Origin: Syntrophobacter sp. SbD2 | GTDB taxonomy: Bacteria; Desulfobacterota; Binatia; UBA9968 | Direction of reading: 5' to 3' | Length of the DNA: 53,442 nucleotides | NCBI GenBank assembly: GCA_945889495.1 | Contig: CAMDBU010000017.1 | Span: 1 to 53,442, forward strand | Shown here: piece after piece, positions 1 to 8,648 of the stretch | Layout: each line of letters begins with the position of its first letter | How positions within the stretch are numbered: position 1 is the stretch's first letter | Notes under the pieces: generated by a model | Database searches by the model: none | Seen by the model: the letters and a program-made list of their open reading frames with translations, nothing else | What the model was told of the DNA's origin: nothing | Position numbers and translations under genes: made by a program

Positions 1-173
1 CGACGCACACACTTGGCCTATACCGAACGCCAGCTAAGAAGCAGGGGTTCCGCTACGGTCCGATTTCTACCTTGGAGGCTGCTACCAACAAACCGACCTG
101 ACATTTTCGCCTTGCCGTTAACATGACAGATTGACGTTGCTACGACACCTTCGAGATTGCTGTTGATGGCGTT

Positions 174-2303
174 GTGCAAGATGTACAGTGGACGGACGGC
201 AAGTCCGCCCCTGTGGCGCTGTCGTCTTTCGCAATCTTCGACTCACGCTGTGCGCGTGCCTACCTTGATAGCGAAGATGACTTTTCTTACGTGCCCTACG
301 GGCTCGATGTGTTCGAGGGGCTGGCCAATCTCTGCAAACAGTTGAAGACTGCGGTCGATAACGAGCATGCGCAGTCCGCCGCCGACCTTACAGCGTTCGC
401 GCCGTTGCTCGGCGACACACTCGTTGGCAAACTGATTTCAGGACTTTCGGCCAAGACGTTACAGGACCAAATCAACGCGTTAGCCACGCTGTCTCTGGAA
501 GAATTGGCCCAGCATGCAGCGCTGGACAAAAGTCTGAAAGAAAGCAATCCGAAGGAGAAGGCGGTTCAATTACGCCTGCGTGCCCGTCGAGTCGCCGCCA
601 TCGCGACAAACGCAATCAACAAGGGCGCGCTGGTGGATCATACGGTGGTGGCCAAGTTACGCGGTCTGGCAGACAGTTACCGTACGGCACAGTCGGCCGC
701 CGCACTTGCAGCCAAGCAGTTTAAGGAGGGGGAGAACCTGCTGCCGGGGACCGGGGGTGAGGCATGGCGCGAGCTGTTCGATGCCGCTCGCAGGTTCGCG
801 GTCGTATCCCACCCGGACAAAGCATTTCCTGAGCTGGGCATGGATGCGCCTTGCCCTCTGTGCCAGCAACCTCTCGCCGAAGGCGCCGCCCGTTTGCTGC
901 GCTTCGAGGCCTTTATCCAGGAGGAAGCAGAGATAACTGCCCAGGCGCGCCGCACCGCTCTGTACGCCGAATACAAGCCTTTCATCGCGAACGTGCTGAC
1001 GCTAAATCTGGATGATGTGACCCACGGCGAGATCGAAGTCCTTGACCCGCAACTCGCCAAAGATGTTAAAGCCTTTGGGCTAGCGCTGACCGCTCGCCAG
1101 GATGCCATCAGGGAGGCGGTGCTCTCGTACCAATGGGATGGCACCGATCAGGCTATGATCAACCCGGCAGCGAGACTTCAAGAGCTGGCCAACAAGCTGA
1201 ATGCCGAGGCCGATGCTCTTGAGAAAGCATCGGACGAAAAGGCGCGTGCCGAACTTCAAAAGCAGTTTGGCGAACTCGATGCACGAGTGCGTCTGAGTCA
1301 GGTCAAAAATGCGGTGGTCGCGGCCGTAACCCGACTCGGCCATCAATTTAAACTTGAGCAGTGCCTGTCAGCGATCAAGACCAATTCCATCTCGCTGAAG
1401 GCATCGGAACTGGCTGAAAAGGTCGTGTCCAAAGAACTGGCCGACGCGCTCAATCGCGAATTCAAGGCGCTGGGCGCGGGCACGCTCCGCGTTTCGCTTC
1501 AGAGCCGCTCCGACAAGGGTAAAGCCTTGCACAAGTTGAAGCTGGAGCTGCCCCAGAGCCGTAGCCCCGGCGACATCCTCAGTGAAGGCGAGCAGCGAGC
1601 CATTGCGATCGGCTCCTTTCTGGCCGAGGTCGGTCTAAGTGGTCGCAAGGGCGGAATCGTGTTCGATGACCCGGTGTCCTCGCTCGATCATCGCCGCCGC
1701 GAACTGGTGGCGAAGCGCCTAGCTGTTGAAGCAGCGCAGCGCCAGGTCATCGTACTCACCCATGACATCTATTTCCTTTGTCTCGTGGCCGAGGAGGCAA
1801 AGCTGGCTGGTGTGCCGATCGGCACCCAGAGCCTGACACGCCGTCCTGAGGGGTTCGGGGTTGCCGATCCGGATCTCCCGTTCGAGGGTAAAACCGCCAG
1901 CAAGCGAATTGGAGCCTTGAGAGCTCAGCATCAATCCATCGCAAAACTGTACAAAAGCGGCGAAGAGCAGGAGTCCCGAAAGCAAACTGTTGATGCCTAT
2001 TACCGGCTCCGTATGACGTGGGAACGCACCGTCGAGGAAGTCCTCCTGCGCGAGGTGATTCTGCGCTTCCGCAAAGGCGTCGAAACACAACGACTTGCAG
2101 GAGTCGTTGTCGAAGACGACGACTATGCCCAAGTGTATGCCGGCATGACGAAGTGCTCGAACTACGCGCACGACAAAGCCCTGCAAGGCGGCATTGCTGT
2201 TCCCGAACCCGACGAACTCCTCGCCGACATCATAGCGTTGGATACTTGGCGGGACGGAATCGAAAAGAGGAGCAAGATCATCGCGCAGAAACGCAAGACG
2301 TAA
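174..2303 (+). CDS. RloC/AAA_13-like ABC ATPase, N-terminally truncated
   Basis: The 709-residue product carries the C-terminal half of an SMC/Rad50-like ABC ATPase: a CPLC zinc-hook motif (C227, C230), an ABC signature LSEGEQ near residue 469, and a Walker B FDDPVSSLDH with D498-D499 followed by LTHD. RloC proteins, anticodon nucleases that respond to DNA damage or phage, combine these parts with a C-terminal R-x3-E...H nuclease triad. Here R613-x3-E617 and H666 (context NYAHD) could be that triad; this assignment is inferred. No Walker A P-loop is present. The GTG at 174 is only the first available start. Family-like sequence continues upstream of it to an in-frame TGA at 132-134, and bases 1-131 hold no P-loop in any forward frame. 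The protein is therefore probably a broken defence gene, or the upstream join is an assembly error. The ATPase assignment is firm; the RloC assignment is tentative. Confidence 0.75.
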   Translation: MQDVQWTDGKSAPVALSSFAIFDSRCARAYLDSEDDFSYVPYGLDVFEGLANLCKQLKTAVDNEHAQSAADLTAFAPLLGDTLVGKLISGLSAKTLQDQINALATLSLEELAQHAALDKSLKESNPKEKAVQLRLRARRVAAIATNAINKGALVDHTVVAKLRGLADSYRTAQSAAALAAKQFKEGENLLPGTGGEAWRELFDAARRFAVVSHPDKAFPELGMDAPCPLCQQPLAEGAARLLRFEAFIQEEAEITAQARRTALYAEYKPFIANVLTLNLDDVTHGEIEVLDPQLAKDVKAFGLALTARQDAIREAVLSYQWDGTDQAMINPAARLQELANKLNAEADALEKASDEKARAELQKQFGELDARVRLSQVKNAVVAAVTRLGHQFKLEQCLSAIKTNSISLKASELAEKVVSKELADALNREFKALGAGTLRVSLQSRSDKGKALHKLKLELPQSRSPGDILSEGEQRAIAIGSFLAEVGLSGRKGGIVFDDPVSSLDHRRRELVAKRLAVEAAQRQVIVLTHDIYFLCLVAEEAKLAGVPIGTQSLTRRPEGFGVADPDLPFEGKTASKRIGALRAQHQSIAKLYKSGEEQESRKQTVDAYYRLRMTWERTVEEVLLREVILRFRKGVETQRLAGVVVEDDDYAQVYAGMTKCSNYAHDKALQGGIAVPEPDELLADIIALDTWRDGIEKRSKIIAQKRKT

Positions 2304-2481
2304 CGCGACTTACATCAAAATACGTCGTAGAAAAGCTAACGAATCATTCCAGCGCCTGCCCCCTGCAGCCGCTGAACTCAAGCGTCAAAACCTTAATCTA
2401 CGCAAGTAGCAACACCACCATTCGCCAGCGCTGAAGTTTCATCCGAAAACAATTTGAACTACTTGAACGTTTTGAACCCGT

Positions 2482-3810
2482 TCACTTCGTTCCGACAAAC
2501 CGCGACATCGTCTGCGGCTTATACTCATCCGGCGCCTTGGTAACGAACAGCTCCGGTTCGATGCCGTAGAGCCGGCGGGCGTTGCCGCCGAGCATTTTTT
2601 CGCGGGCGCTTTGCGGCACTTTATATTTGTCCATGTGGTCGATGGCTTCCCAGACGTCCGACGCGTCGAGATGCGGCATGTCGGAGGACCACAGCGCGAT
2701 GTTCTCGAACAGGTCCCACAAGCGCAGGGTGATCATCTCGTCACTTTCGAAAGCGATGAAGCATTGTTTGTAAAACACTTCGTGCGGATCGCCGATCTTC
2801 TCGCCGATATGCTTATACAGATCGAGATAGGTCTCGGCCTTTTCGAGAACCAGCGGCAGCCAGCTGGAGTTGGATTCCAAGATCGCCACTTTCAGCTTGG
2901 GGAATTTTTCCAGCCAGCCGGTCATCAAGACCACGCCAGTCCAGGTCATCGCTTCGGCCATGAAGCCGTAAGCCGCGTCGCCCGCCTGCTTAGAACCCAT
3001 GATCTGCATAATGTTAGCGACGAACTGGCCAGGCGAATAAACCATAATGTCTTCGTCGGAAAACAACCGCTTGCGGTTGGCGCCCATGCGCTTGTCCAGC
3101 TCCGGCGACATCGCTTCGCCGCGCGACGGGAAAGTGTGCATGCCGAGCACCATGCCCAGCTCCTCGAACTCGCGCCACAAGGGATCGTACTCGGGAAAGG
3201 TCGGATACTTGCCTTGAGCGATGATCGGCCGGATCAGCGCCGACTTGAAGCCGCGCTTGGCGACTCGGCGCAACTCTTCGATGGCGAAGTCGACGTTCTG
3301 CGTCGGCAACACCGCTGCCGGGAACAGCCGCTTCTTGTCGGCGCTGCAATAATCGTAGACCCAGTCGTTGTAGCCGCGGGCGCAGATGTAGGCCGCGTCG
3401 GCGTTTTCCACCAGCGGCAGATAGACGAAGGTCGACGGGAAGATCATCACCTGGTCGATGCCCGAGGCGTCCATGTCCTTCAAGCGCACGTGGGGATCGC
3501 GCGCGCTCCGGTTGCGGCCGACCACCTCGTCCCATTCCTTGGTGCCGGGCTGGGTCTGGCCGATAATCTTCTTGGTCAAACCCGGATGCCAGGTCTCGCC
3601 GGGATATTTCCAGCTGTCAGGATCGCGAAAACTGATGCGCGAGTTGCGCACCAGGAACAGCCGGTCGGAGTCCCGGTAGAAATGGGTCTTGGCGAAATCG
3701 CGGTTTTTCTGCGGAATATACTTGTCCCAAACCTCCGGCGGCTCGTAAATGTGACTGTCGCAGTCAAATACCGAAAAGTCTTTCGTCCTGCCTTGTGCGT
3801 TGTAAGCCAT
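2482..3810 (-). CDS. Amidohydrolase_2 (ACMSD-like) family protein
   Basis: This 442-residue protein belongs to the metal-dependent TIM-barrel amidohydrolase_2 family, whose members decarboxylate or hydrolyse aromatic or cyclic acids. The N-terminal metal motif D-x-H lies in FDCDSHIYEPPE, a barrel histidine lies in GMHTF, and the C-terminal metal or catalytic Asp lies in SSDMPH. At 442 residues it is longer than the usual 330-390, because of an insertion around residues 35-90 rich in Trp, Tyr and Arg. The start at 3810 is preceded on the minus strand by a purine-rich GGGAGG. It is the first of five family members in the window. An alpha/beta hydrolase lies upstream on the same strand behind a repeat-filled 365-bp gap, so cotranscription is uncertain. 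The substrate is unknown. Confidence 0.85.
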   Translation of the reverse strand: MAYNAQGRTKDFSVFDCDSHIYEPPEVWDKYIPQKNRDFAKTHFYRDSDRLFLVRNSRISFRDPDSWKYPGETWHPGLTKKIIGQTQPGTKEWDEVVGRNRSARDPHVRLKDMDASGIDQVMIFPSTFVYLPLVENADAAYICARGYNDWVYDYCSADKKRLFPAAVLPTQNVDFAIEELRRVAKRGFKSALIRPIIAQGKYPTFPEYDPLWREFEELGMVLGMHTFPSRGEAMSPELDKRMGANRKRLFSDEDIMVYSPGQFVANIMQIMGSKQAGDAAYGFMAEAMTWTGVVLMTGWLEKFPKLKVAILESNSSWLPLVLEKAETYLDLYKHIGEKIGDPHEVFYKQCFIAFESDEMITLRLWDLFENIALWSSDMPHLDASDVWEAIDHMDKYKVPQSAREKMLGGNARRLYGIEPELFVTKAPDEYKPQTMSRFVGTK

Positions 3811-3870
3811 AAATGCCTCCCTGTACTTGCGTTTTAATGTTGGAAGTTAGTGCCATGTCGCTTCGGAATG

Positions 3871-4165
3871 TTCACCACAGAGGGCACAGAGATCACAGAG
3901 GGTTCGGAAAGTATTTTCTCCCTGGTCTCCGTACTACTATAGCCGATAATTTGCGCGGCTTGCGTTGCTGTTAGAACACGCGAACCAACTCGGAATCGGA
4001 TTTTCCTCTCGCCAAGGCGCAGAGACGCCAAGTTCGGAAGATAAAAGATAATATCATAAACCGTGATTGCAATTACGATTCTCCGACCTTTGCGAGCTTA
4101 GCGCCTTTGCGAGAGATATTCCGAAATTCGGTTGCGGCTTTGCCACACTAGGTGCTCCGTGGTGA
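3871..4165. repeat. Nested dispersed inverted-repeat element
   Basis: This fills the 365-bp gap between two minus-strand genes. The outer arms are TTCACCACAGAG (from 3871) and the near-complement CTCCGTGGTGAA (from 4155). Inside lies a second pair: CTCTCGCCAAGGCGCAGAG (about 4006-4024) facing a GCGCCTTTGCGAGAG-type arm (about 4099-4115). The same 'cgccaaggcgc / cttagcgcctttgcgag' wording recurs near 8516-8598 and 25059-25150, which marks it as a dispersed, REP-like family rather than a local hairpin. A 65-codon open frame across it (3834-4031, minus) looks like a translation of the repeat and was not called. Confidence 0.65.
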
Positions 4166-4175
4166 AAAATCTATT

Positions 4176-4988
4176 TCAACTCCCGCGCAAAAACTCCCTT
4201 ATCATGCCATGTACCTTCTCCGGCTCGGTGTAAAAATAACTATGACGCGCGCCGGGCAGGACGATCAATTTGGCGCCGGGAATCCCCTTGGCCAGGATGT
4301 CGGCGCCGCTGCGGTGCGACATGTCGCTGACCACGAAGTGATCGTCGTCGCCGACGAAGATCAGCGTCGGCACTTTAATGTCTTTCAACCGACCGCTGGT
4401 GTCATGCTCCTGGCGCGCTAGCACATGGCGGAAGTAAAATTCCGGTCCGCAGAGGTTCGCCATGCGCACCTGGAGATATTTTTCGATGTCGTTCATGTGG
4501 TTGCGCACGTACTCTTCGGTCCAGCCGACCACGATGGTGTGGTCGCGGACATATTTCACATAGCCCCACTCGACCATCTCGGTGGCGATGCGTATTGGAA
4601 TGCCGCGGTCGCCCGGATGGGCCGCGCCGCTGGAGGCGAGGATTAGCTTGCTGACTTTGCGCGGATGATCGAGAGCCAAGAGCTGCGCCACCCGACCGCC
4701 CATGGAATGGCCGCAAACTATGGCGCCATCGAGGCCGAGGTGGTCGAGTACCGCGACGGCGTCCTCGGCGAATTGTGCTGTGCTGTACTTATTCGAGGGC
4801 TTCCCCGAAAGCCCCGTGCCGCGGTAGTCGAGCGTGACGACGCAATGATCGCCAGCGAACTCCGGGGTCTGATAAAGATTCCACACCGCGCCGTCGCAGG
4901 CGGTTTCGCTCAAAAACAAGAACGGCGTCCCCTTACCGGTGGCCTCGTAGTAAATCTCGACACCGTCTTTGGCTTTCGCATAGGGCAT
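4176..4988 (-). CDS. Alpha/beta hydrolase fold protein
   Basis: This 270-residue hydrolase has the nucleophile elbow GHSMGG with Ser95, an acidic loop VGDDDHF with the likely Asp, and a C-terminal GARHSYF with the likely catalytic His. The usual oxyanion HG motif is replaced by LSETACDGAVW, which fits esterases or C-C hydrolases of catabolic gene sets. The open frame extends to 5099, but the ATG at 4988 has AAGGAG at good spacing and begins at the conserved MPYAKAKDGVEIYYE, so the shorter start is used. It is divergent from the amidohydrolase at 5162, with a 173-bp shared upstream region. The substrate cannot be named. Confidence 0.85.
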   Translation of the reverse strand: MPYAKAKDGVEIYYEATGKGTPFLFLSETACDGAVWNLYQTPEFAGDHCVVTLDYRGTGLSGKPSNKYSTAQFAEDAVAVLDHLGLDGAIVCGHSMGGRVAQLLALDHPRKVSKLILASSGAAHPGDRGIPIRIATEMVEWGYVKYVRDHTIVVGWTEEYVRNHMNDIEKYLQVRMANLCGPEFYFRHVLARQEHDTSGRLKDIKVPTLIFVGDDDHFVVSDMSHRSGADILAKGIPGAKLIVLPGARHSYFYTEPEKVHGMIREFLRGS

Positions 4989-5161
4989 GGATGGTTCTCC
5001 TTCTTGGTAGCAATAAACCAACACCGGCCTTCCTGACAAGCATATTAGCGATTTTTGACTCGGCGCCGTTTCAACCCGTAACTCAAAACTCGAAACCAAA
5101 CTATTCCTATTGACAGCCGGCCACCGCCCCCACTATTCAAGACAGAACAAGGAGAAAAGCC

Positions 5162-6190
5162 ATGGCGAATAAATTTGTCGACTGCGACGGGCATGTGATG
5201 GAGAACACGGACGAGATCATCCGGCTGGTGGGCGAGCCGTTTAAGACCACCGGCCATATGAACCCGCGCCGCATGTTGCCCAGCCTCGACCGCTTTCACA
5301 CGCCGCGCTTGGAAGAGCGCAAGCCTGGCACCTTCGATCCCAACGTCGGGCCGGAGAAGTGGGTGCAGTTCCTCGACAAGATGGGGTTGGAGTTCAGCGC
5401 GCTGTTCCCCACTGAGGGATTAGCCTATGGTCAAGTCGCCTTCGCCCCCTGGGCGATCGCCTACGCTAAAGCTTACAACAACTGGCTCAGCGCCAAATAT
5501 TTGAAATTCAACTCGCGCCTCAAAGGCATCGCCTTGATCCCGCTGCAAGATGTCGGCGCCGCCGTGGTGGAATTGCGCCGCGCGGTGAAGGACTTGGGCA
5601 TGGTCGGCGCCATGCTGCCGTCCAACGGCTTGAGTCCGCACCTGAGCTCGAAGCATTTCTGGCCGGTGTACGAAGAAGCCGCCAAACTCGACTGCGCGCT
5701 GGCCGTCCATGGCGGCTGCTACGGCGACCTCGGTTTCAACAGCTACACCGTCTTCCCCGCCACCCGCGCCCTCGGCATGCCGGTGCCGCTCGCCATCGCC
5801 GCCACCGGCATGATCGTCGACGGTGTCTTCGATGAGTTCCCGAGCTTGCGCGTGGGATTTTTGGAAGGCGGCACCTGCTGGATACCCATGGTGCTCGACC
5901 GGCTCCATCGCGAGCGCGAATACGGCGGCCTGCAAATCAAGCGCGCGCCAGTGGACTACTTCACCAGCGGCAAGATCTTTTGCAGCTGCGAAGGCAACGA
6001 GAAGGCGCTCGCCTACGCCATCGAGCGGGTCGGCCCGGCGCCGTTCATGTTCGCCTCGGACTTCCCCCATGAAATCTCGCTCGACAACTGCTTGGAAGAG
6101 ATCGACGAGATCCAAGTGCGCAAGGATTTAAAGGAAGAACACAAAGCCGCCATCCTGGGCGAGAACGCACGGCGGTATTACAAGATATAG
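5162..6190 (+). CDS. Amidohydrolase_2 family protein
   Basis: This 342-residue ACMSD-like TIM-barrel protein has the metal motif D-x-H in VDCDGHVMEN at the extreme N-terminus, a barrel His in AVHGG, and a C-terminal Asp in ASDFPHEIS. Its length is typical for the family. The start follows AAGGAGAAAAGCC, a strong ribosome binding site. A REP-like element follows the stop, and then two solute-binding protein genes on the same strand, so it may open a catabolic transcription unit (5162-9806) that ends with another amidohydrolase. A decarboxylase or hydrolase acting on an aromatic-derived acid is inferred from the family only. Confidence 0.87.
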   Translation: MANKFVDCDGHVMENTDEIIRLVGEPFKTTGHMNPRRMLPSLDRFHTPRLEERKPGTFDPNVGPEKWVQFLDKMGLEFSALFPTEGLAYGQVAFAPWAIAYAKAYNNWLSAKYLKFNSRLKGIALIPLQDVGAAVVELRRAVKDLGMVGAMLPSNGLSPHLSSKHFWPVYEEAAKLDCALAVHGGCYGDLGFNSYTVFPATRALGMPVPLAIAATGMIVDGVFDEFPSLRVGFLEGGTCWIPMVLDRLHREREYGGLQIKRAPVDYFTSGKIFCSCEGNEKALAYAIERVGPAPFMFASDFPHEISLDNCLEEIDEIQVRKDLKEEHKAAILGENARRYYKI

Positions 6191-6220
6191 ACGCACCGGT
6201 TGTGACGAACTGGCCGCCTC

Positions 6221-6339
6221 GTCATTCCCGCGCAGGCGGGAATCCAGGCGCGGACAACGTTCGTCATACCGGCGAAGGCCTCTATCCAGGAGTGGCGGGT
6301 GGGGGTTAGCCTGGATACCCGCTTTCGCGGGTATGACGG
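6221..6339. repeat. REP/BIME-like palindromic repeat cluster
   Basis: Three related units lie between two plus-strand genes. Unit 1 (6221-6247) contains the hairpin ATTCCCGC-gcag-GCGGGAAT. Unit 2 (6261-6290) is a diverged copy reading CGTCATACCGGCGAAGG. Unit 3 (6310-6339) is in the opposite orientation and forms ATACCCGC-tttc-GCGGGTAT. The GTCATTCCCGCG...GGAATCCAG wording matches a palindrome type common as an intergenic repeat in many bacteria. Units 2 and 3 face each other like a BIME. The cluster may stabilise mRNA ends or terminate transcription between the flanking genes. Confidence 0.75.
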
Positions 6340-6386
6340 AAGCATGAAACAATTGCGCTCATATGTATTCTCAAAGGAAAAACGAC

Positions 6387-7394
6387 ATGGGACCCATTCT
6401 AAAATTTGGAATTACCGGCTTGGCCATTCTGTCGGCGTTCTTCGCCTCGCGGCACCAAGTCGCCGCCCTCGACAAAATCAAATTCCCCTACTCGCCGATT
6501 TCCTACCATAGCCTGCCGTTCTTGGTCGCCTATGAAGCGAAGCTGTTCGAAAAGCATGGCTTGGCGGTGGACCCGATCTTCGCCGGCGCTTCGTCGCTGA
6601 TCGTCCAGTCGATGCTCGCCGGCGAGGCCGATCTGGCCGGCATGGCGGGGCCGGCGGTGATTTCCAACGTGTTGAGAGGCGGCGATGTCATTCAGGTGGC
6701 GGCGCTGGTGAAATCCTTCAGCGTGCCGCTCTACGTCCAACCGAGCATCACGCAGATCGGCCAATTATCCGGCAAGCCGGTCGGTGTCACCCGCTTCGGC
6801 TCGGTGTCGCATTTCACCGCCAAGGCGATCCTCGACCGCTCCAACGTCCCGGACGCGATCATCATACAGACCGGCGGCTATCCGGAGTCGATGACCGCGC
6901 TCAGCACCAACGCCATCGCCGGCGCCATGATCCCGGCGCCGCAAAGCGTGGTGCTGCGCGAAAAAGGGTTTCGCGAGCTGGTCAGCATCAAGCAGATTCG
7001 CGACATGAACATTCGCTTCATCGAGCAAGGCGTGGTCGCGCGGCGCGGCTTCGCCGAGAAAAATCCCGATATCGTCAAGCGCTTCATCAGCGCGGTCTAT
7101 GAAGGCTTGAAAAAAATCCACGACGACAAGCCGCTAGCGCTCAAAGTCCTGGCCAAATTCACCAAGATCAGCCGGCAAAACATGCTGGAAGAAAGTTACC
7201 AGGCCGGCATCGACGCCTTCGCCAAAGATCCACGCATACCTCCGGAGGTGTTTAAGGATCTGGCCGACCAATTGGTGGGTTTGAAACTGATCGATGGAGC
7301 AGCCGCGCAGAAAACTCCCCTCACCGCTTACTACGACAACCGCTACATAGATGAGTTGGAGAAAGCCGGATTTTTCAAACGGCTCTGGCAGTAG
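6387..7394 (+). CDS. NMT1/THI5-like ABC substrate-binding protein
   Basis: This secreted solute-binding protein of the NMT1/SsuA type begins with a signal peptide (hydrophobic ITGLAILSAFFAS, cleavage probably before LDKIKF). The mature part starts with the family hallmark KIKFPYSPISYHSLPFLVAYEAKLFEKHGL, here split into two stretches by the SYH turn, and contains SVSHFTAKAIL. The frame opens at 6363, but the ATG at 6387 is preceded by AAAGGAAAAACGAC and begins the signal peptide directly, so it is preferred. The next gene, 42 bp downstream, is a second binding protein of the same superfamily. No permease or ATPase gene is linked, so the transporter partner must lie elsewhere, or the protein has another role. 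The ligand is unknown. Confidence 0.82.
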   Translation: MGPILKFGITGLAILSAFFASRHQVAALDKIKFPYSPISYHSLPFLVAYEAKLFEKHGLAVDPIFAGASSLIVQSMLAGEADLAGMAGPAVISNVLRGGDVIQVAALVKSFSVPLYVQPSITQIGQLSGKPVGVTRFGSVSHFTAKAILDRSNVPDAIIIQTGGYPESMTALSTNAIAGAMIPAPQSVVLREKGFRELVSIKQIRDMNIRFIEQGVVARRGFAEKNPDIVKRFISAVYEGLKKIHDDKPLALKVLAKFTKISRQNMLEESYQAGIDAFAKDPRIPPEVFKDLADQLVGLKLIDGAAAQKTPLTAYYDNRYIDELEKAGFFKRLWQ

Positions 7395-7435
7395 ACTTCG
7401 GGCCTATCCATTGGCTCGATACTGGAGGTTCGATC

Positions 7436-8452
7436 ATGGGACATCGCTGGCCAATCGCTTGTGCGCTCCACGCATTTCTCGTGGTCGCCGCGTCTTTCAC
7501 AGCGGCCAACGCCCAACCGCTGACGCCGATCCTGGTCGCCTACGCCGGCCAAAACGAAACCGCCGGCCCCATGTGGATCGGCGTCGAGCGCGGGACGTTT
7601 CGGAAATACGGCCTGGACGTGCGCATGGTGCAGCTGCGCAACGGTTCGCTCAGCATGTCGACCTTGGCGTCGGGCCAGGTGCAGTACAATTATGGCTCGC
7701 CGGCCAATGCGCTCTCCGCCGCCGCCGGCGGCATGCGCCTGCAATGCGTCGCCTCGCCGGTGGCGAAAATCCCCCGCGAACTGATCGCGCGCAAGGAGAT
7801 TCGCACGCTCGACGACCTGCGCGGCAAAACCTTCGGCGTGCAGAGCATCGGCGGCGGCTTCTGGCTGCAAACCATGATCGCCTTGGATTATCTCGGCATT
7901 GATCCAGACCGATACGATCTCAAGATGCGCATCCTCGGCGACACCGCGACAGTCACCCAGGCGCTCGGCACCGGCGGCGTCGGCGCCACGGTGATCCCCT
8001 ACAGCTTCAGCGAAGCCGCCAAACGCGCCGGCGCCAATGTCTTGGCCGACATCGGCAAACTGCCGATCCCCTACCAGGGCACGACCATTTGCTTTCTGCG
8101 CGACACGCCGTCGCAAAATCTCGACATCATATCCCGTTTACTCAGAGGCCTGGTCGACTCCGTGGTGATGATTCACGATCCCGGCGCCAGACTTGACGTA
8201 ACGGAAATCCTGCGCAAAAGTTTTCGCTTTCCCAAACTAGAAGACGCCGAGGCGTCCTATAAAGTGTTGGGCCAGATGGCGACCCTCGAAATGCTGCCCG
8301 ATCCGGCCGCTTGGAAAATCGTCCAGCGTATGGTCGCGCGCATCAACCCGAAAGTAACTCAAGTCGACGTCGCCCAGCTCAACAACCCAGCCTACGTCCG
8401 CGCGCTTGAAGACAGCGGCTTTCTCGCCGAGGCGCGGCGGAGGCTGCGATAA
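7436..8452 (+). CDS. NMT1/SsuA-like ABC substrate-binding protein
   Basis: This 338-residue periplasmic binding protein has a signal peptide ending near AANAQP. It then shows the family pattern: ILVAYAGQNETAGPMWIGVERG, a glycine-rich segment, and RTLDDLRGKTFGVQSIGGG in the position where the ligand loop lies in NMT1/SsuA proteins. The ATG at 7436 follows CTGGAGGTTCGATC. It lies 41 bp after another binding protein and is probably cotranscribed with it; the pair look like ancient paralogues serving different ligands. No membrane component is nearby. The ligand cannot be named. Confidence 0.82.
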   Translation: MGHRWPIACALHAFLVVAASFTAANAQPLTPILVAYAGQNETAGPMWIGVERGTFRKYGLDVRMVQLRNGSLSMSTLASGQVQYNYGSPANALSAAAGGMRLQCVASPVAKIPRELIARKEIRTLDDLRGKTFGVQSIGGGFWLQTMIALDYLGIDPDRYDLKMRILGDTATVTQALGTGGVGATVIPYSFSEAAKRAGANVLADIGKLPIPYQGTTICFLRDTPSQNLDIISRLLRGLVDSVVMIHDPGARLDVTEILRKSFRFPKLEDAEASYKVLGQMATLEMLPDPAAWKIVQRMVARINPKVTQVDVAQLNNPAYVRALEDSGFLAEARRRLR

Positions 8453-8515
8453 GATGGCAAATGACTCACTCCAAAGGTCGCAGTGCGGCGGGGTCGCGAT
8501 CGAATATCAGGAAAG

Positions 8516-8598
8516 CTCGCGCAAAGAACGCCAAGGCCGCAAAGGAAAAGAATTAGAGTTCCGAACTTAGCGAGCTTGGCGCGAGGAATATCCGACGA
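8516..8598. repeat. Dispersed inverted repeat (ccaaggc / gcttggc family)
   Basis: The 196-bp gap between a binding-protein gene and an amidohydrolase carries two facing arms: CTCGCGCAAAGAACGCCAAGG (8516-8536, an imperfect arm) and ACTTAGCGAGCTTGGCGCGAGG (around 8565-8586, its partial complement). Both wording and spacing resemble the elements at 3871-4165 and 25059-25150. It is probably a non-autonomous dispersed repeat; it could also form a large stem in mRNA. Confidence 0.6.
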
Positions 8599-8648
8599 TT
8601 TACCAGAGTCGAATTTCAGCGACGCGAACATTAGAAAGGAACTCGACA

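Noticed and set aside
2611-3837. 408-codon plus-strand frame
   Set aside because: It is antisense to the amidohydrolase at 2482-3810, which has clear family motifs; the frame is His/Arg/Val-rich without recognisable domains.
3834-4031. 65-codon minus-strand frame
   Set aside because: It translates the dispersed repeat wording and has no ribosome binding site of note.
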